A stretch of DNA of 64,000 nt from NCBI RefSeq assembly GCF_029893355.1, contig NZ_JARZAI010000021.1, positions 62,001-126,000 of the forward strand, written 5' to 3'. Both the position numbers and the translations under genes were made by a program. Under the pieces are notes generated by a model, which was not told the DNA's origin, did not search any database, and was given only the letters and a program-made list of their open reading frames with translations. The DNA is from Kitasatospora sp. MAA4. Its GTDB lineage: Bacteria; Actinomycetota; Actinomycetes; Streptomycetales; Streptomycetaceae. This document shows positions 51,626-60,510 of this stretch, piece after piece (within the stretch, counting starts at the first letter, position 1; the number at the start of each line of letters is the position of its first letter).

Positions 51626-53035
51626 TCAGTCGATGAACTGGCAGGTGGCGCGCGGCTGGTAGCGGCCGTGGCCGGGGCGGCCGAGGTAGGCGCCGTCGTC
51701 CACGATCACCGCGCCGCGGGAGATCACCGTGCGGGCGCGGCCGGTGATCCGGCGGCCCTCGTAGGCCGAGTAGTCGACGTTCATGTGGTGGGTGGCGGCG
51801 GAAAGGGTCTGCTGGGCCTGCGGGTCGTAGACCACCAGGTCGGCGTCCGCGCCGGGCGCGATGGTGCCCTTGCGCGGGTAGAGGCCGAACATCCGCGCGG
51901 GGGCGGCGCAGGCGATCTCGATCCAGCGGCGGCGGGAGAGGTGTCCGTCCAGCACGGCCTGGTGCAGCAGGTCCATCCGGTTCTCCACGCCGGGCAGGCC
52001 GTTGGGGATCTTCGAGAAGTCCCCGCGGCCGAGTTCCTTCTGCCCGGCGAAGCAGAACGGGCAGTGGTCGGTGGAGACCACCTGCAGCTCGTTGGTGCGC
52101 AGGCCGCGCCAGAGCGCCTCCTGGTGTTCGCGGGGGCGCAGCGGGGTCGAGCAGACGTACTTGGCTCCCTCGAAGCCGTCGGCGCCGCGTTCGGCCAGGT
52201 TGTCGGTGGAGAGGAAGAGGTACTGCGGGCAGGTCTCGCCGAAGACGTCCAGGCCCTGGCTGCGGGCGGCGGCCAGCTCGGCGAGCGCCGAGGCCGCCGA
52301 GACGTGGACGACGTACAGCGGGGCGCCCGCGACCTGGGCGAGCTTGACCGCCCGGTGGGTTGCCTCGGCCTCCAGCAGCTCGCGGCGGACCTCGCCGTGG
52401 TAGCGGGGGTCGGTGCGCCCGGCGGCGAGGGCCTGTTCGACCAGCACGTCGATGGCGATGCCGTTCTCCGCGTGCATCATGATCAGGCCGCCGTTGTCGG
52501 CGCTGCGCTGCATGGCCCGCAGGATGCGGCCGTCGTCGCTGTAGAAGACGCCGGGGTAGGCCATGAAGAGCTTGAACGAGGTCACGCCCTCCGCGACCAG
52601 GAGGTCCATCTCCTTGAGGCTGTCCTCGGTGACGTCCGACATGATCATGTGGAACGCGTAGTCGATCGCACAGCGGCCCTGGGCCTTGGCGTGCCAGGCG
52701 TCCAGGCCCTCGCGCAGGGCGGCGCCGACGCTCTGGACGGCGAAGTCGACGATGGTGGTGGTGCCGCCCCAGGCGGCGGCGCGGGTGCCGGTCTCGAAGG
52801 TGTCCGAGGCGGCGGTGCCGCCGAACGGCAGCTCCATGTGGGTGTGCGCGTCCACGCCGCCGGGGATCACGTAGTGGCCGGTCGCGTCGATCACCCGGTC
52901 CGCGGTCCAGCCGGCGGCGACGGCGGAGTCGGTGCTGGCGAGCGCGACCACCCGTTCGCCCTCGATCAGTACGTCGGCCGCGGTCTCCTCGGCGGCCGTG
53001 ATCACCAGGCCGTTGCGAATCACCGTACGGGTCAT
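51626..53035 (-). CDS. hydA: dihydropyrimidinase
   Basis: 469 residues of the cyclic amidohydrolase family. VDAHTHMELPFGG gives the metal His-x-His, SFKLFMAYPG contains the Lys that is carbamylated to bridge two zincs, MMHAEN and YVVHVSA carry the other metal His residues, and VSTDHCPFCFAGQK gives the catalytic Asp. It hydrolyses the 5,6-dihydropyrimidine ring to N-carbamoyl-beta-amino acid. GAGGAA precedes the ATG. Neighbours supply the third-step hydrolase and a flavin oxidoreductase. Confidence 0.95.
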   Translation of the reverse strand: MTRTVIRNGLVITAAEETAADVLIEGERVVALASTDSAVAAGWTADRVIDATGHYVIPGGVDAHTHMELPFGGTAASDTFETGTRAAAWGGTTTIVDFAVQSVGAALREGLDAWHAKAQGRCAIDYAFHMIMSDVTEDSLKEMDLLVAEGVTSFKLFMAYPGVFYSDDGRILRAMQRSADNGGLIMMHAENGIAIDVLVEQALAAGRTDPRYHGEVRRELLEAEATHRAVKLAQVAGAPLYVVHVSAASALAELAAARSQGLDVFGETCPQYLFLSTDNLAERGADGFEGAKYVCSTPLRPREHQEALWRGLRTNELQVVSTDHCPFCFAGQKELGRGDFSKIPNGLPGVENRMDLLHQAVLDGHLSRRRWIEIACAAPARMFGLYPRKGTIAPGADADLVVYDPQAQQTLSAATHHMNVDYSAYEGRRITGRARTVISRGAVIVDDGAYLGRPGHGRYQPRATCQFID

Positions 53036-53066
53036 GGGAGTTCCTCGCCCTCTGCGCGGTTCTGGG

Positions 53067-53909
53067 TCAGGCCTCGGTGAGCGGTCCGTAGGCGTCCGGA
53101 CGGCGGTCGCGGTAGAACGCCCACTGCTGGCGCACCTCCTCGATCAGGTCGAGGTCGAGGTCGCGGACGACCAGCTCCTCGTCCTTGTCCGAGGCCGGCT
53201 CGCCGACGAACTGCCCGCGCGGGTCGACGAAGTAGGAGGTGCCGTAGAAGTCGTTGTCGCCGTACTCCTCCACGCCGACCCGGTTGATCGCGGCCACGAA
53301 GTACTCGTTCGCGACGGCGGCGGCCGGCTGCTCCAACTGCCAGAGGTAGGCGGAGAGTCCGCGGCTGGTGGCGGACGGGTTGTAGACGATCTCGGCGCCC
53401 GCCAGGCCCAACGCCCGCCAGCCCTCGGGGAAGTGCCGGTCGTAGCAGATGTAGACACCGACCTTGCCGACCGCGGTGTCGAAGACCGGCCAGCCCAGGT
53501 TGCCGGGCTTGAAGTAGTACTTCTCCCAGAAGCCCTTGACCTGCGGGATGTGGTGCTTGCGGTACTTGCCGAGGTACGAGCCGTCCGCGTCGATGACCGC
53601 GGCGGTGTTGTAGTAGAAGCCCTGCTGCTCGACCTCGAAGACCGGCACCACCATCACCAGGTTCAACTCCCGGGCCAGCGCCCGCATCCGGACGACCGTC
53701 GGGCCGTCCGGGACGGACTCCGCCCAGCGGTAGTGCTCGGCCTCCTGCACCTGGCAGAAGTACGGTGCGTTGAACACCTCCTGGAAGCCGATGACCTGCG
53801 CGCCCTGGGCCGCGGCCGCCCGGGCGGCGCGCTCGTGGGCCGCGATCATCGACTCGGCGTCGCCCGTCCACGCGGTCTGGAAGAGGGCTGCGCGTACTAC
53901 TCGACTCAT
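53067..53909 (-). CDS. nitrilase-superfamily amidohydrolase, probable beta-ureidopropionase
   Basis: 280 residues. The Glu-Lys-Cys triad is visible: Glu in GFQEVFNAPYF, Lys in GKYRKHHIPQ and Cys in YICYDRHFPEG. KPGNLGWPVFDT and NEYFVAAINRVG are close to the N-carbamoyl-beta-alanine amidohydrolase pattern. Placed upstream of dihydropyrimidinase by 31 nt, so I infer that it cleaves N-carbamoyl-beta-alanine to beta-alanine, ammonia and carbon dioxide. The ATG at 53909 is preceded by GGAG; the GTG at 53915 is alternative. Confidence 0.92.
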   Translation of the reverse strand: MSRVVRAALFQTAWTGDAESMIAAHERAARAAAAQGAQVIGFQEVFNAPYFCQVQEAEHYRWAESVPDGPTVVRMRALARELNLVMVVPVFEVEQQGFYYNTAAVIDADGSYLGKYRKHHIPQVKGFWEKYYFKPGNLGWPVFDTAVGKVGVYICYDRHFPEGWRALGLAGAEIVYNPSATSRGLSAYLWQLEQPAAAVANEYFVAAINRVGVEEYGDNDFYGTSYFVDPRGQFVGEPASDKDEELVVRDLDLDLIEEVRQQWAFYRDRRPDAYGPLTEA

Positions 53910-53939
53910 GGGCACGTCTCCTCGGTCGGCGCGGCGAAG

Positions 53940-53974
53940 CCAGGGCTGCGCGAACGCGGTCGCAGCAGCCCTGG
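53940..53974. terminator. hairpin between NUDIX gene and the pyrimidine-catabolism operon
   Basis: CCAGGGCTGC (53940-53949) pairs with GCAGCCCTGG (53965-53974) with 4 more bases pairing inside. It follows the minus-strand NUDIX gene and precedes the operon, so it is a likely terminator of the former. Confidence 0.65.
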
Positions 53975-54032
53975 AGCTGAGACTAGGAGCCCCAGTGTGC
54001 GAGTTCGCAGCGCCACGCGGTAGAGGCCGCCG

Positions 54033-54524
54033 TCAGATCCCGGTGATGGTGGAGGCGACGATTCGCACCTCGCCGTCCTCCCGCGCGGCCAGCGCCGCCC
54101 GCAGCCGCAGCTCGCGCGCCGGGCCGAGCAGCACCATCGCCTCCGCGGGCTCCACCCAGCGGTACTCCTCCAGCTCCTCCTCCTGGAGGTCGATCGGCGT
54201 GCCGACCGGGACCGTCCCCGCGTCGAAGATGAAGTGCACGGCAGGGTGGTTGAGTTCGGCGGACGGGTGGGTCCAGGAGACCACCAGCAGCCGGCCCGGC
54301 TCGATCCGCAGGCCGGTCTCCTCCAGCAGCTCGCGGCGGGCGCACTCGTACGCGTCCTCACCGCGGTCCACCGTGCCGCCCGCGAACTGCCAGCCGGGGC
54401 GGTAGTTGGGCTTGAGGACCAGGACGCGACCGGATTCGTCGGTGAGCAGGGTCCCGGCGGCGGTGTACGAACGCGGCAGCGAGGCCAGCCACTGGTCGCG
54501 GGGAAGCAACGGCTCTTGGGCCAT
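54033..54524 (-). CDS. NUDIX hydrolase
   Basis: 163 residues. NUDIX box FAGGTVDRGEDAYECARRELL plus EETGL is complete. LPRSYTAAGTLLTDESGRVLVLKPNYRPGW at the start and VHFIFDAG, EEYRWVEPAEA at the end fit the mutT/NUDIX group of Streptomyces. Pyrophosphohydrolase of unknown nucleotide substrate. AAGGAG is 10 nt upstream of the ATG. Divergent from the enoyl-CoA hydratase gene across 105 nt. Confidence 0.88.
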   Translation of the reverse strand: MAQEPLLPRDQWLASLPRSYTAAGTLLTDESGRVLVLKPNYRPGWQFAGGTVDRGEDAYECARRELLEETGLRIEPGRLLVVSWTHPSAELNHPAVHFIFDAGTVPVGTPIDLQEEELEEYRWVEPAEAMVLLGPARELRLRAALAAREDGEVRIVASTITGI

Positions 54525-54629
54525 GGTCGGTCGACTCCTTGACTGGCTCAACACGGTCTGCGGGACGCTCTGTCGCGGGCATTCAACCATGTGGTCGGAC
54601 TCGAGCGGCGACCTGGCAGAGTGGGGGCC

Positions 54630-55445
54630 ATGACCGACCAGATCCTGCTCGCAGGCCGCAGCGCGCTCCCCTCCCAGGTGACCGGCCTGCAGGCGTACGT
54701 CCCCGAGGGTGTGCGCCACGACGGCGTCGCCGTCCTCGTCATCGACCGGCCCGAGCGGCGCAACGCCGTCACGCTGGCGATGTGGCGGGCCCTGCCGGAC
54801 GTGCTGGGCGCTCTCGCCGCGCACCCGGGGGTGCGCGCCCTGCTGCTCACCGGCGCGGAGCGGACGTTCAGCGCGGGGGCCGACATCGCCGAGCTGTCGC
54901 AGGTGTACGGCGACAGCGCGAGCGCGGACGCGTACCACGCGCAGAACGTCGCGGCCGAGCAGGCGCTGGCCGCCTTCCCGCACCCGACGCTCGCCGTCGT
55001 GCACGGCTCCTGCGTGGGCGGGGGCTGCCAGTTGGCGGTCGCCTGCGACCTGCGGTTCGGCGCCGAGGACGCCCGGCTCGGCATCACGCCGGCCAAGCTC
55101 GGGGTGGTCTACCCGGCCGTGCCGACCACCCGGCTGGCCCGCCTGGTCGGACCGGCCCGGGCCAAGTACCTGCTGTTCTCGGGCGAGTTGGTGAGCGCTC
55201 GGCGCGCCGAGCTGTTCGGACTGCTGGACGAGGTCCACCCCGCCGACCAACTGGACGGACGCGCGCTGGAGTTCGCCCAGCTGCTGGCCCGGCGCTCACC
55301 GCAGACGATCGGCGCCGCGAAGGCGGCGCTGGAGTCCGAGGACCCGGCGGCCGCCCTCGCCGACTGGGAGCACCGCTCCCGCCGGACGCCGGACGTCCGG
55401 GAGGGGCTGGCGGCCTTCCTGGAACGGCGCGAACCCCGTTTCTGA
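54630..55445 (+). CDS. enoyl-CoA hydratase/isomerase family protein
   Basis: 271 residues of the crotonase fold: VAVLVIDRPERRNAVTLAMW, FSAGADIAELSQVYG (oxyanion loop), VHGSCVGGGCQLAVACDLRFGAEDARLG and KLGVVYPAVPTTRLARLVG. Hydratases use two Glu residues at positions that here read Gln (GGGCQLA) and an uncertain Val/Pro region; the pattern may indicate an isomerase or hydrolase rather than a classical hydratase. A GGGGGCC run precedes the ATG and CAGAGT (54617-54622) could be the -10 of a leaderless mRNA. Monocistronic. Confidence 0.87.
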   Translation: MTDQILLAGRSALPSQVTGLQAYVPEGVRHDGVAVLVIDRPERRNAVTLAMWRALPDVLGALAAHPGVRALLLTGAERTFSAGADIAELSQVYGDSASADAYHAQNVAAEQALAAFPHPTLAVVHGSCVGGGCQLAVACDLRFGAEDARLGITPAKLGVVYPAVPTTRLARLVGPARAKYLLFSGELVSARRAELFGLLDEVHPADQLDGRALEFAQLLARRSPQTIGAAKAALESEDPAAALADWEHRSRRTPDVREGLAAFLERREPRF

Positions 55446-55549
55446 TCCCGGCCCCCGCTGCCGTACGGAGTAACGCGAGGCGTGCACCCGGCGGCTCTCT
55501 GGTGAGATGCATTCCAGGAGCTGTCCTCTCACCAGCAAGGAGTCCCGGC

Positions 55550-55744
55550 ATGCAGGCAACAGTGGGCGACCGGTTGCACATCCACAGCAACGCGGTCGGC
55601 GTCGCCGACCGCACCGGCGAGATCGTCGAGGTGCGCGGTGCGGACGGCGGGCCGCCGTACATGGTCAGGTACGACGACGGAACCGAGGCGCTGGTCTTCC
55701 CCGGCCCGGACGGCATCGTCGAGCACCCCGGCGACCAGGGCTGA
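55550..55744 (+). CDS. DUF1918 domain protein
   Basis: 64 residues with the DUF1918 pattern: VGDRLHIHSNAVGVADRTGEIVEV, then YMVRYDDGTEALVFPGPD. A small beta-barrel protein of unknown function. AAGGAG sits 7 nt upstream of the ATG. It ends 11 nt before the convergent acyl-CoA dehydrogenase gene. Confidence 0.85.
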   Translation: MQATVGDRLHIHSNAVGVADRTGEIVEVRGADGGPPYMVRYDDGTEALVFPGPDGIVEHPGDQG

Positions 55745-55755
55745 TCCCGAGGAGA

Positions 55756-56994
55756 TCAGCGGATCGGCAGGCCCGAGATGGTCCGCGCGATGACCAGCCG
55801 CTGGATCTCGCTGGTCCCCTCGAAGATGGTGTAGATCGCGCTGTCCCGGTGCATCCGCTCCACCGGGTACTCGCGGGTGAACCCGTTGCCGCCCAGGATC
55901 TGCATCGCCTGCGCGGTGACCCACTTGGCGGTCTCACCCGCGTAGAGCTTGGACATCGAGCCCTCGGCGGCGGTGAACGGCTGCTGGTTGGCGGCCATCC
56001 AGGAGGCCCGCCAGACCAGCAGCCGTGCCGCGTCGATCCGGGTCCGCATGTCCGCCAGGGTGAACGCGACGCCCTGGTTGTCGATGATCGGGCGGCCGAA
56101 CTGCACCCGGGTCTTCGCGTAGTCGAGCGCGACCTCGTACGCGGCCCGGGCGATCCCGATGGCCTGCGCTCCGACGGCCGGCCGGGAGGCCTCGAAGGTG
56201 GCCATCGCGGCGTTCTTCCCAGCGCCCGAGCCGGTCTTGCCCCCGCCCGCCGCCCGCTCGCGGGCCCGCGCGAGCCGCTCGTCGAGCTTCTCCTTGCCGC
56301 CCAGCAGGCAGTGCCCCGGCACCCGGACGTTGTCCAGGACCACCTCGGCCGTGTGCGAGGCGCGGATGCCGTGCTTCTTGAACTTCTGTCCCTGGCTGAG
56401 CCCTGGCGTGGCCGGCGGGACGACGAACGAGGCCTGGCCGCGCGCGCCGAGCGCCGGGTCGACGGTGGCGACGACGACGTGGACGGCGGCGATCCCGCCG
56501 TTGGTGGCCCAGGTCTTGGTGCCGTTGAGCACCCACTCGTCCTTGGCCTCGTCGTAGACGGCACGGGTGCGCAGCGCCGAGACGTCCGATCCGGCGTCCG
56601 GCTCGGAGGAGCAGAAGGCCGCCACCTTGACGTCGTCGGGGGTGCCGAACATCTGCGGGGCCCAGGTGCCGATCTGCTCGTCGGTGCCGTTCGCCAGCAC
56701 CGCGACGGCGGCCAGCGTGGTGCCGACGATGGCCAGGCCCAGGCCCGCGTCGCCCCAGAAGAGCTCCTCCATGGCGACCGGGATGCCGACGCCGGACGGG
56801 TCGAAGTACTGCTGGGCGTAGAAGTCCAGCGAGTAGATGCCGATCTTGGCGGCCTCCTGGATGATCGGCCAGGGGGTCTCCTCGCGCTCGTCCCACTCCG
56901 CGGCGGCCGGGCGCATCACGTCGGCGGCGAAGCCGTGCAGCCAGTCGCGGACGGCGAGCTGGTCCTCGCCGAGCTCCAGTGAGAAGGGGCTCAT
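55756..56994 (-). CDS. acyl-CoA dehydrogenase
   Basis: 412 residues. The N-terminal helical domain has QLAVRDWLHGFAADVMRPAAAEWDE; the middle contains AAFCSSEPDAGSDVSALRTRAV (FAD binding) and NGTKTWATNGGIAAVHVVVA; the C-terminus has LDYAKTRVQFGRPI, AMQILGGNGFTREYPVERMHRD and IFEGTSEIQR with the Glu in the position of the catalytic base. A Gly-rich insert (GGGKTGSGAGKN) is unusual. GGAGG precedes the ATG. Divergent from a TetR-type regulator, with palindromic operators between. Confidence 0.92.
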   Translation of the reverse strand: MSPFSLELGEDQLAVRDWLHGFAADVMRPAAAEWDEREETPWPIIQEAAKIGIYSLDFYAQQYFDPSGVGIPVAMEELFWGDAGLGLAIVGTTLAAVAVLANGTDEQIGTWAPQMFGTPDDVKVAAFCSSEPDAGSDVSALRTRAVYDEAKDEWVLNGTKTWATNGGIAAVHVVVATVDPALGARGQASFVVPPATPGLSQGQKFKKHGIRASHTAEVVLDNVRVPGHCLLGGKEKLDERLARARERAAGGGKTGSGAGKNAAMATFEASRPAVGAQAIGIARAAYEVALDYAKTRVQFGRPIIDNQGVAFTLADMRTRIDAARLLVWRASWMAANQQPFTAAEGSMSKLYAGETAKWVTAQAMQILGGNGFTREYPVERMHRDSAIYTIFEGTSEIQRLVIARTISGLPIR

Positions 56995-57059
56995 GGTGCC
57001 TCCAGGGATCATGGGTCGAAGATCGGGGGTGGCGAGGGCTCAAGGTCGCGCCGCCAGGT

Positions 57060-57104
57060 GTTACCGCGGGTAACATCGGTGGGAGTCTGCTACTCATAGG
57101 TAAC
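57060..57104. promoter_or_regulatory. palindromic operators between acyl-CoA dehydrogenase and tetR-type genes
   Basis: GTTACCGCGGGTAAC (57060-57074) is a perfect inverted repeat with 6-bp arms and a 3-bp centre. A second half-matched copy, CTACTCATAGGTAAC (57090-57104), lies 15 nt further and keeps the GGTAAC arm. Both are within the 147-nt gap between the divergent genes, the expected place for a TetR-type autorepressor. Confidence 0.75.
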
Positions 57105-57141
57105 GGATGTCAACGAGCGCACGAGAAGACGGAGGGGCCGG

Positions 57142-57777
57142 GTGGCAGCCCTGGAGGCACCGCGCAGGGAGCAACTGCTCAACGCCGCAGACCGAGTGGT
57201 CCGCCGGGACGGGCCGGGGGCGAGCATGAACGCCATCGCCGCCGAGGCGGGCATCACCAAACCGATCCTGTACCGGCACTTCGGCGACCGCAACGGCCTC
57301 TTCCAGGCGCTGACCGAGCGCCACACCTCCGGCCTGCTGGACGCGATGCGCGCCGCGCTGGCCGAGCCGCTGGAACGCCGCGAACGCGTCGAACTCGTCC
57401 TGGACACCTACCTCGCCGGGATCGAATCCCGGCCGCAGGTCTACCAGTTGCTGACCCATCCCGAGGCGGGCGACCCGAACGGCGTCGGCAGCGCACTGGC
57501 GCCCGCGATGCGGCAGATCGCCGACGAGATCACCCGGGCGGTGACCGCGCAGGTCGACCTCGGCCCGGACGCGCCGCTGCTCTCCGAGACCTGGGGCCGG
57601 GCCATCACCGGGATGGTGCTGGCGGCCGGTGACTGGTGGCTGGAGCAACGCCCGTGCCCGCGGGCCCGGATGGTGCAGGCGCTGGCCGACCTGCTCTGGG
57701 GACGGCTCGCAGCCGCCGCCCCGCTCCCGGCCGCGCCCCTGCCCTCCGCACCCCCGCCGACCCCGCCCACGCCGTAA
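57142..57777 (+). CDS. TetR family transcriptional regulator
   Basis: 211 residues. The N-terminal HTH is REQLLNAADRVVRRDGPGASMNAIAAEAGITKPILYRHFGDRNGLF. The remaining domain is helical with an Ala/Pro-rich tail (PLPAAPLPSAPPPTPPTP). The GTG start is preceded by GGAGGGG. It is divergent from the acyl-CoA dehydrogenase gene and probably represses it and itself by the palindromes in between, with an acyl-CoA as the likely inducer (inference). Confidence 0.9.
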   Translation: MAALEAPRREQLLNAADRVVRRDGPGASMNAIAAEAGITKPILYRHFGDRNGLFQALTERHTSGLLDAMRAALAEPLERRERVELVLDTYLAGIESRPQVYQLLTHPEAGDPNGVGSALAPAMRQIADEITRAVTAQVDLGPDAPLLSETWGRAITGMVLAAGDWWLEQRPCPRARMVQALADLLWGRLAAAAPLPAAPLPSAPPPTPPTP

Positions 57778-57847
57778 CCCTTGTGCAGCTCCGGACGATC
57801 CGGCAGGATCGGCGATCCCTCATCACCGAGCCCCGTGCGAGGTGCCC

Positions 57848-59290
57848 GTGCGCGTCCGCCGAACCGCCGCCGCCCTGTCGCTGACCCTCGCCGCCGCCCT
57901 CACCACCGGCGCCGCCGCGCCGGCTGCCACGAGTAGTCAACTCCACTACAGCCAAGCCGAGTTCCCCACCGGAACGACGACCGCCCCGGACGGCAGCACG
58001 CTCTTCACCGACCCGGCCGGCCGCACCCTCCAACTGCGCGGCTTCAACGTGGACAAGTACGACGAGACCACCGAAGCCGACGTCCGCTCGATCGCCGCAC
58101 ACGGCTTCACCCTGCTGCGCGTCGCGATCTCCTGGAACCGCCTGGAGCCCGCCCGCGGCCGGTACGACAGCACCGAACTCGGCAAGCTGCGCCAACTCCT
58201 CTCCTGGGCCGACCGATACGGCCTGCTCGCCCTGATCGACTTCCACCAGGACGTCTACGGACCGCAGTTCGGCGGAGGCGACCGCGGCATCCCGGTCTGG
58301 GCCACCCGCGACGACGGGCTGCCGTTCGTCCCCGACCCGAGCGACTGGTTCGCCGGCTACTTCCAACCCTCCGTCCAGGCCGCCTTCCGGCACCTCTACG
58401 ACGACCCCGACCTACGGCAATGGCAGGCCGAGTTCTACACCCGGATCGCCTCCGAACTGCGCGGCTACCGCTCGCTGCTGGGCTACGACCTGTTCAACGA
58501 GCCGTTCGGCCCGATCGACGGCGACCCCACCGACCCGAGCGTGCTGGCGGCCTCCTCCGCCGTCCTCGAACAGGGCCGGCTCGCCGCCATGTACCAGCGG
58601 CTGATCGGCGCCATCCGCTCGGTGGACAACCGCAGTTGGCTCTTCGTCGAGCCCACCGTGCTGGTCGGCCAGGGCGTGCCGACCCAGCTGCCCGGCTTCA
58701 CCGACCCGCGCGCGGGCGCGCCGCGGCTCGGCTACGCACCGCACTTCTACGACACCGCGGTGGAGAACGGCGCCGACTGGAACCCCTCCGACGGCTTCAT
58801 CGGGGCCTACACCGCCGCCATCACCGGCTACCCGCGCGCCCACCGGCTGCCCGTCCTGGTCGGCGAGTGGGGGCCGCCGAACCCGCGCACGCCGGGCAAC
58901 ACCGAGCTGGTCCGCGAGCAGGTCGCTGCGATGTCCGGCTTCGCGACCGGCTGGACCATGTGGTACTGGTGCCAGGGGGACGGCGGCTACTGCGCGCTCG
59001 GGACCGACGGCCGTCCCGCACCGGGTGACGGGCCCGCCTTCGCGCCGTACCCGATCGCACTGGCCGGCCGGCCGGTCACGGTGTCCTTCGACGGCACCAC
59101 CTACACCCTGGAGTTCAGCACGGGCCAGGGCGGCTGGAGCGAGCTGGCGATCCCACCCGGCGCCCGGGTACGGGTCACCGGCACCCCGGTGGCGGTCGTC
59201 GACACCAGTCGGCCCGGCCACGCCCGCGTCCTGCTCCCCCGCGCCCGCCCCGGCACCGCGGTCACCATCACCGTCACCGCAGGGTCTTAG
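57848..59290 (+). CDS. secreted family 5 glycoside hydrolase (endoglycoceramidase-like)
   Basis: 480 residues. The N-terminus is a signal peptide (basic VRVRRTAAALSLTLAAALTT, then A-A-A-P-A-A). The GH5 TIM barrel has LRGFNVDKYDETT, LLRVAISWNRLEPARG, LIDFHQDVYGPQFGG, the acid/base Glu in GYDLFNEPFGP and the nucleophile Glu in VLVGEWGPPN. The pattern fits the endoglycoceramidase or steryl-glucosidase-like branch. The last 80 residues form a beta sandwich. It ends 4 nt inside the convergent regulator gene. Start 57848 has AGGTG upstream; 57842 is possible. Confidence 0.88.
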   Translation: MRVRRTAAALSLTLAAALTTGAAAPAATSSQLHYSQAEFPTGTTTAPDGSTLFTDPAGRTLQLRGFNVDKYDETTEADVRSIAAHGFTLLRVAISWNRLEPARGRYDSTELGKLRQLLSWADRYGLLALIDFHQDVYGPQFGGGDRGIPVWATRDDGLPFVPDPSDWFAGYFQPSVQAAFRHLYDDPDLRQWQAEFYTRIASELRGYRSLLGYDLFNEPFGPIDGDPTDPSVLAASSAVLEQGRLAAMYQRLIGAIRSVDNRSWLFVEPTVLVGQGVPTQLPGFTDPRAGAPRLGYAPHFYDTAVENGADWNPSDGFIGAYTAAITGYPRAHRLPVLVGEWGPPNPRTPGNTELVREQVAAMSGFATGWTMWYWCQGDGGYCALGTDGRPAPGDGPAFAPYPIALAGRPVTVSFDGTTYTLEFSTGQGGWSELAIPPGARVRVTGTPVAVVDTSRPGHARVLLPRARPGTAVTITVTAGS

Positions 59291-60357
59291 AGCAAGTCCG
59301 CCCTGGCCGCCTGGATACCGGCCTGGAACCGGGTGCGGGCGCCGAAGCGGTCCATCAGCTCGCGCACCCAGCGCTGCACGGTACGGGTGGAGACGCCCAT
59401 CTGACGGGCGATGCTCTCGTCCGTCAGACCGGCGGCCAGCAGCGCGAGCAGCTGGCGGTGGCGGTCCTGCGGCAGCTCGGCGGACTCCGGCGCGGGCATC
59501 CGCATCGCGCGCGACCAGTACAGCTCGAAGAGCCCGGCCAGCGCGTCCAGCAGCGAGGACGGCCGGACCAGCAGCACGCTCTCCAGCTCGGTGCCCGAGC
59601 TGACCGGCAGCAGCGCCCAGCGATCGTCCACCAGCGCCAGTTTCAAAGGAAGTTCGGGCAGCACCCGGGCCAACTCGCCGGCCTCCATCACGGGATAGAT
59701 CTCGGCCAGCCGGGACGGCTCGCGCAGTACCCGGCTCTCGTACACCGTCTTCAGCCGCACCCCGCGGGCCAGCATGGAGAATTCGAGTTCCGGGTCGGAT
59801 CGCCGGATGTACGGGGGCTTGTCCATCACCCGCAACTGGGTGCGGACGCCGAGTTGGAGACTGCGCCAGAGCTCCGCGACCGACTCCCGGCCGCTGATGA
59901 TCTCGACCAGCTCGCCGGCCTCCGAACCCGGCCGGGAGCGGCGGTAGGTGCGCATCAGCTCGTTGATCCGGCCGCGGGTGCGCCGCAGTTCGACCTCGCG
60001 CCGCAGCAGCAACTCCTCCAGCGCCACGTCCGGCGCCGCCGCGCTCCACAACAGGCCGTCGGTGCCCGGCCGTTCCACCAGGCCGTGGACGGCCAGCGCC
60101 GCCAGCGCGGCCAGCGCCCGCTCGATGCCGAGGCCGAGTGCGGTGCCGAGCTGCTGGGCAGTGCCGGCCGTGGTCCCGAGCAGGTGCAGATAGATCAGTT
60201 CCTCGTCGGCGGCCAGCCCCAGGCCGCTGAACCGTGCGGTCCGCTGCTCCGCCACCCGGCACCACTCCCCGCTGTCCAGGCTGCCGTTCCGTTCGGCCCG
60301 AGAGACCCGACTGTGGTCCACGTCAGGCCGGAAATCAAGAGCTTGATCGAATGACAT
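59287..60357 (-). CDS. LuxR-type transcriptional regulator with TrmB-like N-terminal domain
   Basis: 356 residues. The N-terminal half resembles the TrmB sugar-regulator winged helix (LGLAADEELIYLHLLGTTAGTAQQLGTALGLG), the middle is an effector domain, and the C-terminal 65 residues are a LuxR HTH (LLALLAAGLTDESIARQMGVSTRTVQRWVREL). The family is typical of Streptomyces. The stop overlaps the convergent glycosidase gene by 4 nt. The start at 60357 has a weak site; GTG 60255 with GGGAG upstream is an alternative that removes 34 residues. Divergent from the G1 protease gene. Confidence 0.85.
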   Translation of the reverse strand: MSFDQALDFRPDVDHSRVSRAERNGSLDSGEWCRVAEQRTARFSGLGLAADEELIYLHLLGTTAGTAQQLGTALGLGIERALAALAALAVHGLVERPGTDGLLWSAAAPDVALEELLLRREVELRRTRGRINELMRTYRRSRPGSEAGELVEIISGRESVAELWRSLQLGVRTQLRVMDKPPYIRRSDPELEFSMLARGVRLKTVYESRVLREPSRLAEIYPVMEAGELARVLPELPLKLALVDDRWALLPVSSGTELESVLLVRPSSLLDALAGLFELYWSRAMRMPAPESAELPQDRHRQLLALLAAGLTDESIARQMGVSTRTVQRWVRELMDRFGARTRFQAGIQAARADLL

Positions 60358-60510
60358 GTTTCCGCCATGTCGGGTTCCGGCCCCGCCCACCACCTTCCTG
60401 TAGGTCGTCCACCGACCCCAGGCTGATCCGCATCACTCAGGAACTCCGCCGGTCCCCCACCCGGCGGTGCGCCGGAGCACATCCACGTACCCCCACGCGA
60501 GGAGACCCCC
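60358..60510. promoter_or_regulatory. divergent intergenic region between LuxR-type and G1 protease genes
   Basis: 153 nt with the GAGGAG ribosome site for the protease. The promoters of both genes should be here. No operator palindrome was clear. Confidence 0.4.
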
